From the NCBI GenBank assembly GCA_037043015.1, contig CM073321.1, positions 1,307,001 through 1,371,000 of the forward strand: DNA of 64,000 nucleotides, written 5' to 3'. Shown in pieces: positions 45,683 through 58,731 of this stretch. Position 1 is the stretch's first letter; the number at the start of each line of letters is the position of its first letter. A model generated the notes under the pieces. It had not been told where the DNA came from and made no database searches. It saw only the letters and a program-made list of their open reading frames with translations. This DNA is from Bryum argenteum (taxonomy: Eukaryota > Streptophyta > Bryopsida > Bryales > Bryaceae). The translations under genes and the position numbers were made by a program.

Positions 45683-46200
45683 TCACGCAACATTGCGTAG
45701 TGCTCTAATGCACTTGTTTGGGTGCTAAAATCGTCAATGAAGACCAACATGGACTTATGGAGGAGATCATAAAAGATAGAAGTCATGACCCTTTGGAACG
45801 CCGAGGGTGCGTTGCACAAACCGAAGGGCATGACCACATAGATGAATGTCCCCCAAGGGGTTGTGAAAGCGGTCTTGTGATACTCATCGGGATGGATGAA
45901 TACTTGGTTGTATCCTGAGTATCCATCTAGGAAGGTGTAGAGCTCATGTCCCGCCACCTCATCCAAGATTTGGTTCACAAGTGGAAGAGGGAAATGATCC
46001 TTTTGAGTGGCTTTGTTTAAACGCTGATAGTCTATGCACACCCTTAACTTCCCATTTTTCTTCTTCATAAGCACCATTGGAGACACCCAATCCGTGATTT
46101 CTACCGGTTTAATGAAGCCCGCCTCTAAGAGTTTTTCCAACTCGGCTTTGACCACGAGTTGAAGGCGGGGGTTCATCCGTCGTTCCTATTGCCGGACCGG
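45547..46200 (-). pseudogene. Ty3/gypsy reverse transcriptase (element G3)
   Basis: Reads ELEKLLEAGFIKPV, KLRVCIDYQRLN, FLDGYSGYNQV, MPFGLCNAPSAFQRVM and the catalytic box VFIDDF. A frame change near 45,600-45,680 joins it to RNase H. The core motifs are complete. Confidence 0.9.
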
Positions 46201-46746
46201 TATGGACCCCAGAAGTAGGGGGATCGTGTGTTGGGCAATCTCCGGTGGAATGCCTTTGAGGTCTTTATAGGACCAAGCAAAAATATCCCGGAATTCGAGG
46301 ACAAGACCTTTGAACCTCTCAATTTCTTCCGGGGATAATTAAGCCCCCATCTTGATGGGGCGGGGCTCTTTGCCCTTTAGAGACACGGGCCTCACCAACC
46401 CGGTCACGGTCCCAATCAATCTTTGGGTCTCATCTATCTCGAGGTTATAAACCACTTCATAGTCAACTTCATCAACCAACGTTGTTACCCCGGGACATGG
46501 GCCTACCGGTTCTTCCAAAACTCTCATGGTAGTGATGACATTCACCGATTGTACCCTAGGGGTTTCAAGGTCCTCGGGATGATCCCAAAGCCATGTGGCA
46601 ATCTCACCATCATCCTCCCAATCATAAAGTCCCGGCCCAAGGTTTCTAATTGGGCCTAAATCGATGGGATTGATTCCCGGGACCAACGCAGGGTGTATAA
46701 GGTCCATGTGTTCACCATCGGTGGATGGCGTTGTCTTAGGCACTTC

Positions 46747-47150
46747 TCAAAGTGTTCCTAAGGAGGTGGGTACCCGACACCCGATGGTCACCATCGATCG
46801 ATTTTCCGGCGGACCAAATTGCAACGTTGATTGATTGATGGACCAACGCTCGTCGGCGTTGGCCCTTCTCAACCAATCCCTCCCTAAAAGGATGGGATAA
46901 GCGGCCTTACTAGCCTCAAGCTTCAATACATGGAAAGTCAATGGGTAGACTTTCCCCCCCCCCCCCTCCGCTTCCATGTGGCAATTGGCGATTTCGCCAA
47001 GTGGAGTAATTGGACGTTGGTCCGCCACCTTAACAATGTAAGGGGAAGGGCCGGTAATATCTAAGCCTAGCTTAGCCATCGTGATGGAGGACATGACGTT
47101 GATGCGACTACCGTTGTCAACAACACGCGCGGGATGATTCTATCTAAAAT
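46747..47150 (-). pseudogene. Retropepsin domain (element G3)
   Basis: Active site DNGSRINVMSS at about 47122-47090 and the C-terminal YPILLGRDWLRRANA. It is preceded by a broken spacer (47.15-47.72 kb). A C-run of about 10 bases at 46966 may have caused one frame change. The following segment 46339-46743 is the acidic linker to RT. Confidence 0.8.
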
Positions 47151-47671
47151 AGAGACATCAATCTCGAAGGCACCGTCATCTACCAACGGGCTAGTCTACA
47201 TCTTAGCGGTCATTACCACCTTCCGAGGTCTCCGGGGCATCGTCGCCCCTTCCTTGAACTCCTTCCTGAAGGAGAAGGCTACCCGGAGAAGTTGAGCTAT
47301 GGATATACTAGCCCTAATGGTGCAAAGATCCGTCCAAAGGTCATAATACGCCGCCGGATTAAACACCCGCGTACCCCAAACCGCTGGCCTTAGGGGGTCC
47401 CGGCGTCTGGACTCTGCCGTTTCTACAAACCAATAGAGGTCCTCTTCCTCATCATTAAGAGGTTCTAATTAGATGCCCTCCATTGAGGATTGGTCAAGCA
47501 GTGGATCCGGAGGGGGTTCATTCAATTGACCCCTCAAAAACTCCTTCACGGCCGGGATATCCGGTTCCTCTTCCGAGTCACTATTCTCTCCGGATATTGT
47601 ATCACGATGTGGATTATTGGCCCGTTGTTGTCGTGTCATGACCGCCACATGGTGTTCAACCGATTCCCCAA

Positions 47672-49540
47672 TTACCCTAGCCACCACGGTGTCCGCCCCC
47701 TCATGTATGATAAAATGCATACTTTGATGAAAAGGAGGGTGGGCCGTGGGTGGAATGACCCCGCGGTCGGAGGACCACCGGAAGGTGCAACGCTATGCCG
47801 GGCGTCTTGGGAAACCATTGGGTTGGCGTATCCCGCCGGCGGTTGAGCACTAGGGGGGATCGGTTGCATCCCCATGTAATATTGGATTGGGGGGTTACTC
47901 GGTCCCACACCTTGGCTTTGGTCCGGCGCTAGTGGAGCATAACTAGTAGGGGCCATTGGATACCATGGAGTTGGGTATGTTTGTACAAGGTACCCTTGTG
48001 CCGACTTGTCACAGAAGAAGCCTTGGGTGGAGGTTGGGATATTTGAATCCCCCCGAACAATTTCCGGCCTTGCCTTTTTGAGGCGGAAACACCTCTCGGT
48101 GGGGTGGTCGTCCCCACAATTGTCACACACCACGCCCGTCTCCACCCAACACTTTCCCGGACCAATGGGGTGTAATCGCCCACATGTAAGACACGGTGTC
48201 CCCTTTGGTAATGGTCGATTACCCCCGAGTCGTTGGGGCGGTGTAGGCCGACTATGTGGTGGGACATAAGGGCTTGGATTAGGTGGACTTGGGCAAAATC
48301 GGGGACTATGACTAAATTGCCGGCAATTTGTGCACCAAAGATTAGACGGGTGTACCCCGGTCTCACTTACAGGTGGTGGTGCATTCATGCTAGCTTTTAG
48401 CATTAATGGCCATGGTCAATTGGTCCCCTAGGGACTTGATGGAATTCATCATATCCACCTTAAGATCATCATCAGCCTTTTTAAACCGTTCCTCCAATTC
48501 CGCCAATCGGTCCACCTTGGCGGGTTCCGGTTGAGGGTGCCATTGAAGTTGAGGAGCCGGTGGCCTTGAATCAAGGGGGGTGGGTTGAACATACCCCGAG
48601 GCATATGGTGCCATAGGCCTAGATAACTCCCCCGGGGTTGACCCTCCCTATGAGGGGGTGCGTAGTAAGTGGGAATAAAGGAAAGAACCGGGGCTACCAA
48701 TCGGGCCCACATTTGGTTATTCTCCTTTTCTATGCTCTCGACTCGGCGGGCAGCGGCTTGGGCATCTCCCACCGTTCGGGGCATATAGTTCAACACACTT
48801 CGGATTGTGGATTGTTTGTTGAATCCATGGATGAAGTAATACCGGATGGTGTCATCGGTCAAGTGGTTGCCCACGAACCTAGTTACCACCGTATTAAATC
48901 GGCGTATATACTCCGTGATCCCCTTGGTGGGCCCTTGCCTAATCTCCGTGAGAGCTACCAAGGCATTTTGTTGCCCGGTTTCGGGCCTAAATTGCCTCAA
49001 AAAGGCCGTTTGTATGGTTGGCCAATCTACAAACGTTTCGGGGGCGTGTCAGCGGTACCACTCATATGCCGCCCTCTCTAATGTGGTGGAAAACCACACC
49101 AACCAATAGTCTTCTTTGGGAATGACATTGGTCTTGAGGGCTTCAATATACCTCTCAATATGATTGGAGGGATCCTCGTGAGCCATCCCGGAGAACTTCG
49201 GAAAGTGCATGAGCATACCCCGTGGCGCAACTGGCGCTAAATCCATGGGCATCACTATTGGAAGCCCTCTTGGGGCCATCATTGCATCCGCCAAGTCAGG
49301 CGGTTGTGCCAGAGGTATAGGAGCAACCGAGACAACCGGGGGCACCGGGACGCCTAGGATGAACGGTTGCGCCATGAGAAGAGGAACAACTGGGACCACC
49401 GGAACCGAGGAGTTTTCTAATTCTAAAGTCCCACCCTCCAAATCCTTGGGTTGGACTTCTTCTTATTGACTAAATCTACCTTGGGCACCCCTATGTAGTG
49501 GTGAATTACGGTACGATCTCCCCGATCGGGGGGCTACCAT
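47672..49540 (-). pseudogene. Gag of element G3 with three zinc-knuckle-like motifs
   Basis: Starts at ATG 49540-49538, with a stop soon after (about 49463). The capsid region includes HFPKFSGMAHEDPSNHIERY, EWYR, FLRQFRPETGQ and ITEYIRRFNTVVTRF. A proline-rich part follows. Knuckles CTNCRQFSHSPRFC, CLTCGRLHPIGPGKC and CDNCGDDHPTERC lie at about 48.34-48.08 kb. Several frame changes are present (about 49,040 and 48,430). Confidence 0.85.
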
Positions 49541-49597
49541 TGGTGATTACTCCTTTGGTCGTCATTGAGTTTTAATTGTAGGAGAGTTCAATGCCAA

Positions 49598-49667
49598 TGT
49601 TACCCAATCAATGGGACTTTAACCAAGGTAAATGGGAAGCTTGGGAAACGGCCCACACTACTAACTA
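49598..49667 (-). repeat. 3' end of the 5' LTR of element G3, cut by a DNA transposon
   Basis: On the minus strand the LTR would end GGGTAACA at 49598. It is followed by TTGGCATTGAACTC as primer-binding site and then the gag leader. The LTR continues at 54085 beyond the inserted transposon. Its far end is not defined. Confidence 0.55.
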
Positions 49668-50257
49668 CACTAAATAGGTAGATTAGTGTTGGAAACAGTA
49701 ATAGCCGACGGAAACGCTAAATGTCAATTGACTCCATAGTGTTAGAACACTAATTGTCAACTCTAACATTATTTGTACTAATTTGTAACTTTGAAGATTT
49801 ACATAAGCGCATTTAGTGTTGGATGAATTTTTTTGTAAAAATTCAAATAAAATATCAAAAGAAGATTATGAAAACCTTATAAGAAATACAATACGTTTAA
49901 AATTTGGTATTACAAAATTAAATCTCATGGTACTTAAATTTGAGAATGCAAAATACATACTTGGATAATTTTCTTTGATAAATGTCACAAAAATCACAAT
50001 GCAACATGCTAAAAGAGAGATTCATTCAAATTTTACTTTATCAAGAATAGAACAAAGCAAATAATAGAGCACTCAACACCATAATAAGTAATAAATTAAC
50101 ATAAAATAGACCATATATAACATGGAGAATACATAACATAGAGCATACATAGCATAAAGCATAAATAATATAGAGCTTACATAGATGAAGAGAATTCAAA
50201 ACAAAGCTTTATTTATATCTCAACATCTTAGATATAAAAACAAATAAATCTTACAAT

Positions 50258-51802
50258 TCATGGTGCCCTAACAAACGGTGGCACTTCAAGGCCTTGGAAG
50301 TATTGCAAGTGTTTGCCAATAATTTCCTGTAAATGGGGGAATAATTGAGCAACACTCCAAGTATCATCAAGCCCTAATGCTAAACCACATCTTATCATAG
50401 CTTTTCTAGCATATGAGATGTTATCATGATCTACCTCCCTATTAACATCTTGTACAGAAAGAGCAGCTAATTCAAGGAAAAAACGTTTGCCAGGATTGAT
50501 CAACTTCCCTGACCATTGACCACCTACACGGGCCTCATCTTGCCATCCATTGGCTTGTATCAATTCAGTTTTTTTTTCCTCCCATCTCCTAGTCCATGAG
50601 TCCTTAATTTTTGAAATTATAAATGTCTCAGCAGGTTGACACAAGTGAGTAGAACATGGAGGTAAGTAACACAGTTTAGTATTTTTGGAAGTTAGAACTT
50701 CTTCTAGTCTTGGTGTTAGTGTATGACCGCTACAATTGTCCAACCAAACTATTTTTTGTTGCCCATAAATATCAGCTTGATATGCACGGGGATCTAAAAA
50801 AAACTCTGGGAGAATCGATTGATCCATCCAACCCTTAGGACCGGACCTATAAGTGACCCCAGGAATATTGTCAACTAACCCCCGGATAGGATAGCTCCTA
50901 TTTCCATTTGTAAAAATGATCATAGGAGCTTCCACGATAGAACGGCGCCCTCCAGAGATCCTAATAACAAGAGTCATGGACTCTCCTCCTGAGACAACAT
51001 CTGTATATTTGACACTTGTGTCACCACGAAATCCCAGAGTCCTACCATTATCTAAATTAACAACAAAGTGAGTCTCATCTAAGTTCTCCATAAGATGTTC
51101 CTGAAAGATTCCTGACAAAAACCCTCTATGCAAGACTCCCATATGAAATGCAGTCTGCATTTCTATATGCAATTCTTTTGAGGGACTGCATGTCAATCTA
51201 CCACGTTGTGATAAAAGAACTATGTTTTGTGCATCCATGAATTGTTGAATCCAACTGTTAGTAATTTTAGTTATGAGCAAAACATTATCTTTGGGATCAG
51301 TGGAATGAATGTTAAACTCAGAATCAGGTGCAGTTAGAATAGATAATGCTAACTCACGAAGAAGTTTTGTGCAGAGAAGTGCAGAGAACTTTACCCCCGA
51401 TTTTCTATACTGCTCAAATGTTTCCAGGACCTTTGGATACAAATATTGAACCCATGCACTTCGTTTTTGTCCTCGACCTGCTCTCGCTTTAGGATATAGG
51501 CGTCTTCTTTTTTGCACAAGACCACGACAACACGATATGGATCCAAGAGTACCTTCTTCATTTGTAAACTCGTGACGTTGTTGCCACCAACGATTGGCCT
51601 TGACTAAGTTTGCAGTACGTTGACCTCGAAAATGTTCGGGGAATTGCTGAATGGTTCTGGCATTGAGGCCCTCTCTTCCTCGCAATGTCTCGTCCTCAAC
51701 CATCCACAAAATGATAGATCTTCGCACGCTCAATGTGGAGACTTGTTGGAGATGGCGAATGTTTTCGGGGATTTCAACCAAAGGCATGCGAGGTGCAGCC
51801 AT
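50258..51802 (-). CDS. DDE transposase, pogo-like, intact
   Basis: 514 residues from the ATG at 51802 (MAAPRMPL), uninterrupted. An upstream GTTGCAG just before this ATG could be a leader-intron acceptor. A helical N-terminal region with W/R-rich helices is followed by the catalytic core. Asp242 lies in ENLDETHF, Asp355 in IVWLDNCSGH and Glu392 in CQPAETF, with 36 residues between the second and third (DD36E). The P-P-C-S-T-H-x-C-Q-P motif matches the DDE_1/pogo family. The enzyme would cut and paste the surrounding element at TA sites. Confidence 0.92.
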   Translation of the reverse strand: MAAPRMPLVEIPENIRHLQQVSTLSVRRSIILWMVEDETLRGREGLNARTIQQFPEHFRGQRTANLVKANRWWQQRHEFTNEEGTLGSISCCRGLVQKRRRLYPKARAGRGQKRSAWVQYLYPKVLETFEQYRKSGVKFSALLCTKLLRELALSILTAPDSEFNIHSTDPKDNVLLITKITNSWIQQFMDAQNIVLLSQRGRLTCSPSKELHIEMQTAFHMGVLHRGFLSGIFQEHLMENLDETHFVVNLDNGRTLGFRGDTSVKYTDVVSGGESMTLVIRISGGRRSIVEAPMIIFTNGNRSYPIRGLVDNIPGVTYRSGPKGWMDQSILPEFFLDPRAYQADIYGQQKIVWLDNCSGHTLTPRLEEVLTSKNTKLCYLPPCSTHLCQPAETFIISKIKDSWTRRWEEKKTELIQANGWQDEARVGGQWSGKLINPGKRFFLELAALSVQDVNREVDHDNISYARKAMIRCGLALGLDDTWSVAQLFPHLQEIIGKHLQYFQGLEVPPFVRAP

Positions 51803-54061
51803 TTTCTGCAACACATGGACAATATAAGAAATAATTAAATCATCACCACAAACACCACAAACACAAACTTCATCTAAACTCGGCCAGCGGATTGATGCAA
51901 TATGATAAACCAGAGACTCAACCCCTAGCAGGCATCAATACATCAGTCAAGAGATTCAATCCAAAACGCGCAATCCCTCATATCAATCAAAAGGGAAATC
52001 CCAAGGGTTCAACGAACAGGGGAGAACCCCTAATGATGTAAAAGTGGAAGCGTTCATGCTTCCCCCACAACTGACACCCAAGCACAGGCCAATAAAGAGT
52101 CTTCACAACAGGAACTCAAACAGAAAGCAATGAGGAACCTCCACGCTGACACATTAGATCCAGTTCTTGATGAAAGTGAATGAGTAGATGCCAGGAATCC
52201 ATAAGCTCGACAAACACTCAATCAATCAATCCAGATTTGAATCCCTAACGCGAAATAACAAAACAAAAAATCCAATATTCAAAGTGAACCAAGAATTCAC
52301 GGAATCAGTCAAGAGTATACTATTATGTGAATATTAATATGTGAGAGTTCAAAAGTGAATGAACAGATGCCAGGAGTTCATGCAAGCCCGACAGACACTC
52401 AACCAATCAGTCCAGAGCAAAATAAATCGCAACAGCAAAAATAAATACTCGAAAGTCTATAAATAATTACCCAGAATCCATGAAATCAACCACTTGGGTG
52501 TCGTGGTTTTTACTCTCGATCTGCAGAGATCCTACATATATTCCTGAGTGTCGAGAAATGAAAAACAGAAATCAATACTTCCGGAAGTACAGTTTCAAAG
52601 TGAAGACGAAAGCAAGTTCAGCGTTAAAACCATATTAACTCAACTTCATTGATCAAATTCCATGTCAGAGCCACCTTCATTCGTGTCAGAGTCAACTCTT
52701 TTGTACAGGCAGAATTCTAATACGGATGTACATCTGCTATAAACTAGATACACCGCGAAGTCATTTGTAGACTATTTCCGACTTGTAGAACAAAGCCTTT
52801 GCAATGTATAAACAAGATCAGCTCAGAAGTTGCATACCCTCTCAACATCCGGATCTAGGAAATCCTTGAGGATGGAATCATGATCCTAGAATAGAGTATA
52901 GAGTTTGCAACATATACTTTAGAATTCGTAAAGCAACATGTCAGATACGACTGTATCCATGAGTGGTGGCGATAAGAGCAAAATTTCAGCTCATGTCGAA
53001 AAAAATTTAGCAGGTTAGTGAAATGACGAAATTTTCAAAATGAGCAACCACAAGTGAAGCAATCTTTCTACATATAGCATGTCTTCAAATTATTTTATCA
53101 GATGGTACTTTCCACACTCATTCAAGCACATACAGTCGGTAAAGGAGAATCATAACAAACTTAATTTGTAGTACGAATACATGAAGCATTTCTTGATATT
53201 TGTCGATGTATTGATCGATAACTAAGTATCTGGGCAGTGAATCTAGACAAAGCAACGGAGATCGTGGCTTTGAAATCGTGGCTCACCTCGAATTTGGCAG
53301 GAATCGGTACAGAAATCGGTAAGCAAAGCCTTCGCACTGTTAGAAATTGGCAGAAATCTGGCAGAAATTCGCTTGCTCTGAGACCACAAAACCATCACAC
53401 ACTAGGGTTGTTAGCCTTGCATAAAGCTCTCTCGACATGACTGAGTGATGGAAATTCAACCCATAAGGCCACAAGCCTACTCAGAAGTATATAGTAGATA
53501 CCACAGTTATTGAGACCATGCGCAACAAGAATATAATTCGTTATCTGTGCTATGCAGCCCTCGTATAATTATCCATGAATGTACTGATCACCGTTCTGAA
53601 GAGACATGAATTATCGCACGAAGTCCCTTATCGCACAAAGTCCCCTGTAAGCTTCGAAAACTTGGCAGATCGACGCAGTGCTTACAAAGCCTTCGCAATG
53701 TTAGACACAGTCACACAGATGCAATGCTTACAAAGCCTTCGAGGGTTTCGAGGATTCTGTACCTGGAATGGAGCTCGAGGTGGTTGTGGACTAAATCTGG
53801 ATCCAGTCGATTGCAATGATCTTGACCGAGCTTCCAAACTCTCCCGGTGGTTCCTGATGTTGACAGAGCTTCTGGATTCATACAAGGGTTGCACAAGTAA
53901 GCACGCACAAGCAAGCAAGAAGCGAAGCAGAGAGGCGGCAGAGGCGGCAAGAGGCTAGATAGAGGCGGCGCTGAGAGTAAACCCTATCTTAACACTAATT
54001 GTACTTACAGTTGACAATTAGTGTTTTGGGTAAAAAGTGCATCTAACACTAATCTTCATCT
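51803..54061. other. Non-coding right half of the pogo-like transposon
   Basis: No second ORF is recognised. 53237-53440 and 53575-53958 are open frames without recognisable domains. Two copies of AAAGTGAATGARYAGATGCC-type sequence occur at about 52165-52185 and 52350-52370, with CAATCAATCAR words near each, so part of it is internally duplicated. Confidence 0.45.
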
Positions 54062-54084
54062 AACACTAATCTACCTATTTAGTG

Positions 54085-56185
54085 TAGTGGGTGGAAAACA
54101 CGACTTTTTTGGATTAAACTAATTGATTGGTCCCACTAATGGACCACGAAGACAACTTCTAAGTGTGAACTCCCATCCCGCTTGAGCAACTATAATCACA
54201 TGGTGAAGTTAACCTAGTAATCTGTATGGTAAAAACCTCAATAATCAACGGGGCCCGCAAAAGCCCTCCTCTAAGAGTACCCAAACACTAAGGGGGGGAA
54301 ACGGTAGCCTTGTACCTTTATCCGGCCGTTTGCCAAATTCCCTCTAATCACCGTGCACGTACTGCATTTAGCGATGAAGGGCCGGAGCCTTTAGCCCACG
54401 GTGCCTTAGTGGTTGATAAGCACGGAAAACCTCAATTCCTTTAAAATGGCACTTTGCCATGTGCCATCTTGTCACACCAAATCTTACATGTGTGCTCACA
54501 TGGAATGGTGTATTCTGTAGTATCACAATTTTTTTAATAATATCACTCTATATATATTGTCACTCATTTTCCATAATATAACCTTCAAATTCTGTTATAT
54601 CTTTTGGTTTTTGAACTGCAGTTCAGAAAGTTGAGGTGTGCCATTTTAGCGGCATAACGCCATTCTAACGGAATTGGGGATAAAGCCAATTAGAGACATT
54701 AAGGAGCTACGAGTTACAAATATTGCTCATGTTCGAAATTTAACTTGTGAAGTTCCTTATATGTTTTGGGGGAGCTAAAAACCTCAAAACAACAATTTTT
54801 TACCTCGGAATTGGGGATGGAAGGATATAATAATCAAGATACCAGGTTGTCCTCCCAATATCAAGTACGCCTTAGCACTCATATCCCCTCACTCATACTT
54901 TCCCCATGGGCGAGAAGTATTGGTCCCGGATCAATGTGGTTTTTACTATACAACTTCACAAGTACTTTTACCGGTTAGACATTTACCAAGCGTCTAAATT
55001 CCTTTGCCCTTTAGTTGAACCGGTAGGAATTACGAAGCCTAAAACACACCAAGAAATTTCTAGGCTAGATTTCAACCTAAACAAGCAACCGGGACCTCTA
55101 AGGACCCTGAAATGACCAATGAAAAACTAGACAGCATCGGAAAACCCTCAATTAGGCTTGGTTTAACAACTTTTAACACAAGTTCTTTACCACAAGTGAA
55201 CACAAATGGCCCTCTGCCCCTTACCGTGATGGTGCACGTCTTGGGAGTGGTAACCACTCAAAAACCCCGTGCCGGTTCTTGAATGGGCGGCTTCACCTTA
55301 CCCACTTCCCAATTTTCCAATTGGGCTTCCGGACCCACGAGAGGTTTACAAATGAATTAAACAAATGATTAAGTGGAAAATAAAGTGTGGATCACAAAAG
55401 TCTAAATGGACGAAATTACGGGCAACCTGTGTGTTCAACCTGCAAACACAACCTCTCAAGTCCATTGGGGCATCACTGCCAACGGTCTCGATTTCAAACA
55501 ATAAAAATGGCCACACCGGTGATTAACCTGACCTCACCATATACCAAAAAGCCTATAGAAAAGAAATAGCTACTACACACAAATAGGAGTCGCCCAACAA
55601 TGGTGAACTTCTACTTTCGGTTGGAAGATTGCCAACCTATACACAAGTGAATCCTCACCCAAATGTTGAGAACAATTCACTTTCGTCCCGAGGGGCTACA
55701 CCGTTGTCCTGTCCTACTAGAGTTGGGCACTAAGTGTTAAAAACAGTCACCGGGCGCCTTGTAAGAGAGGGCAGATTGCTATAAATAATAATCTGCCTTC
55801 TATCTCCCAAGACTACAATAGGCAAGGGGGAGACTCCCTTTGACGCTCAATATTTGAGCGTTAACACAAGCCAACCCAAAAAAAACCCCTTATTACAAAA
55901 AATTCGAAATACCTACAATTACAACACAAGTGGGTTAGGCCAAATAGCCAACACCCCCACTTCGTGTCCGGATCAGCCGGCTCACTAAGTTACCACCCCT
56001 AACAAAAATCAACAACATAGAGTTTACAAAAACCACGTCCGGTCTTAGCTACACAAACAAACCATGGTCAACTTGCATATAGTTCACACACATAAATGCA
56101 ACAAGCAAGGCAAATGGGACTCAGTTTTTAAAAAACCGTTGTTTTGTCCTTCAAGTACCTAAGGCTACAGATTACTGTCAAATGC
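54085..56185 (-). repeat. Probable continuation of the G3 5' LTR and upstream sequence
   Basis: No gene is supported. A minus-strand TATTTATAG at about 55785 could be the LTR promoter. The LTR 5' end was not found. Confidence 0.4.
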
Positions 56186-56945
56186 CATGTATTCACTATG
56201 TATTCACCATGTATTAATTAGTGTAATACCCGTGTTTAGGTGACTCGTGTATCGTTCCAGGGATTCTGTGAAGTGACCAGGATAAAGTAGTGCTAAAACA
56301 CCCAACCACCAAACGTTTTCTAGTCCCAACTTGTGTTTTAGCCTTGCATGGCAAGGGTATCCCTTTGCAAGAGGGGATGCACAAAGTCTCTTTCCCTTAT
56401 GTTTACCGTGGCGCAAACTTCCACACTTAGACTCTTCCCATACAAACACATACACACTTAGGCAAACATAACGTCCTCACAACTAATCCGTCCCGGCCGT
56501 CCGAATTAGCAGGTCACGCAGGTCGTCCTGGTTACCCTAGCACACTTACTACAATGACAGATTCCAAGAGCTCCGAATCCGGCTAGAGGACGTCTACACG
56601 TATTCCGGTCACGTACTGCGCTTGATCCGTCCGCTGAGACTACAAAAGAACCCAAGCCTGTGGCAAATGGAGGTCGGATTGGAATCCGGCCTCGCACACT
56701 TTACTCCCAGACCCTCCTAGACTGTACAGTGTTTACCACAGTAGTTTTCCTTTCTCAGACACCTAGACCAGCTCAAGACACAAGGCACTCAAGAATACGC
56801 CCAACCCGACCTCAACTCCACAGAAACGATCTAACAAAGAATCCAGATTCCTAACTCCCAACTCACGACCCAGACACAGTAGATACAACTTCTAAGCACT
56901 CAACCTCAAAGGGAGACAGAGAAAGGATCACACCGAATATGCGCA
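56186..56945 (-). repeat. Dispersed repeat C, reverse copy
   Basis: Inverted copy of 14097-14855, about 90% identical by eye. Begins (minus strand) ATTCGGTGTGATCC at 56945 and ends at ATGGCA near 56186. Confidence 0.8.
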
Positions 56946-58731
56946 TGAGATGGTTTAGATTAACAGTAAGGAATGTTTCAGGCGATCAACATTCACCTAT
57001 AAGTACTTCTAAGACGTTTGACTTAGAACCCTAACTAGATTGCGGCGCCGACCTACACGGCCTACTCCTCAAAAAGCGGCTCACATCCCAAAGAAGATAT
57101 TTCTAACTGTCCTAAGCCGGATTTCAATCCGGCTTCCTAACCCTGGCTGGCTTCTAACGTCTGGCCTCTGAATACGTCCTACCTCTTCTTCCTTAAGCTA
57201 ACCCCGTGCTTCGGCAGTTTCAGGGGCGAGGCTGCGATCCAATTTGTCTTGACCCTTTTGCCCGTGTCCGTGATCATCTACTCGTCATCACTTGCACCCT
57301 CCTCCGTGTCGTCTCCGCTCTTCAACTCCTCCTCCTCGGAGTGTTCGAGGCCGATATCCTGAAGTTTCTGAGCGCCTAGGGACTTCTCGTACTCCTTGTG
57401 TCGTGAGTTACCGAACCAAGGAGACCAAAATTAACTCAATTTACCCTTACAACCTAGCAAGATCGTCCACCTTCCGGGTAACGTTCCACGGAGATTCTGT
57501 GAAGTGTGAAGACAAGACGAGATCCGGATTGATCACCGGGTTGACGCTACAACGACCAACACGTTCTAGTGTACCGGATCAGGGAACGCAAGAGTTTAGA
57601 CCTGACTGGTTCCTTAACCCAAAACCCCAGGGTGACCGGTTGATTCTGATCCGGTTGCTCTCCCCAACTAAACTATTACTTTGACCGGTTAGGGCATGTT
57701 AGTGAGTGATGATTTAATTTAACCTCCGTAAGTCCTCGGAGGGGTTCTCCCTGTAAGTTTTTAACAAAGCACGGAATGGGCACTCTCCTCCGGTTGATTA
57801 GGGTGACTGGAGTTTCACCTATACTCGTATCCTTCTCTCTCTCTCTCTACCCGGGGTTCCTCCCTTACAACTGTCGCTACCGTCGGGTGATTTCTTTAGA
57901 CGGTAGGTCACACCGGCAGCTGTCCGGTTCTCTCCTTCTCTCTGGGCGGCACAACTTGTGATCCGGTCTGCAGTGAGTAGCATCCCACTACCCTGCCCAC
58001 GAGATTTCTACTAACGTATACTGGGGGTTAGCTGGCACCCGGGGTTACGTGCAACTCCCGTCGTGGACTTTCCTCACCCGAATATCCCATCCGGGGGGTG
58101 GTTATGCAGGGTGGCTTTACTCGCCAATCCCAACTCCTCTGTCCAGTCCGGTTGGAATCACAACCCCCCCTTGGCACTCGCTAAACACCTCCAGGACGCT
58201 CGGACTCCTCTCACTGGGACCTCTTACTGACGGCGTTACTCCTCCGGCTATCCCCTCCTCGGATATCTCAAACTCGTAACTACCAGACCAACAAGGGACT
58301 TCCTGTACCCACAACCGGTTTTCAATCCTCACTTTACACAAAATACCAAGCAAATCACTCACACATGCACAGCAAGGACGCAAGGTTTCAGATGCAAATT
58401 GAACCTTTACTCACAGAGGTGGATCGCAGAAAAGACCCGAAGGACTCCGCAGAGTCTTGGTAAGTACAGAGGGTTCCGGATTTCCCGGAAACCCTATCAG
58501 ATCCGGAATTCCCGGGCCTCCGAGATTCCCGGGTGAGTGGCCAAAAGGGCATCTACTATTTCTAGCTACCTCTAACCTAACTAATTTATTAATTAATATC
58601 TTCTTCCGGCGGCGTGGGGCGGCTCGAGGGGTCTGGCGGCGGGGGTATTCCCCCTGGGAGTGCCTTTCCACTCGCGGGGAGGGGAACCTGCCTCTTTGAT
58701 CGACCCGAGTGTCGATGTAAAACCTCGGGTT
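56946..58731. other. CCGG-rich retroelement-like DNA, no clear gene
   Basis: Acidic minus-strand stretches such as HSEEEELKSGDDTEEGASDD (near 57340-57280) are like the 58.7-61 kb element. A CT-run lies at about 57834-57850. No complete domain is seen. Confidence 0.4.

Larger units (their letters stand above)
49668..54084 (-). mobile_element. Complete pogo-like (Tc1/mariner superfamily) DNA transposon, 4.4 kb
   Basis: Terminal inverted repeats of 23 bp (CACTAAATAGGTAGATTAGT plus GTT) at 49668-49690 and 54062-54084 are perfect. TA duplications flank it at 49666-49667 and 54085-54086. Subterminal copies of ATTAGTGTT and AACACTAATTGTCAACT recur at both ends. It holds one open transposase. The right 2 kb holds no recognised coding sequence. 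The perfect ends and open ORF suggest recent activity. Confidence 0.93.

Noticed and set aside
53237..53958. Second ORF in the pogo-like transposon
   Set aside because: The open frames have no recognisable domain and overlap frames on the other strand.
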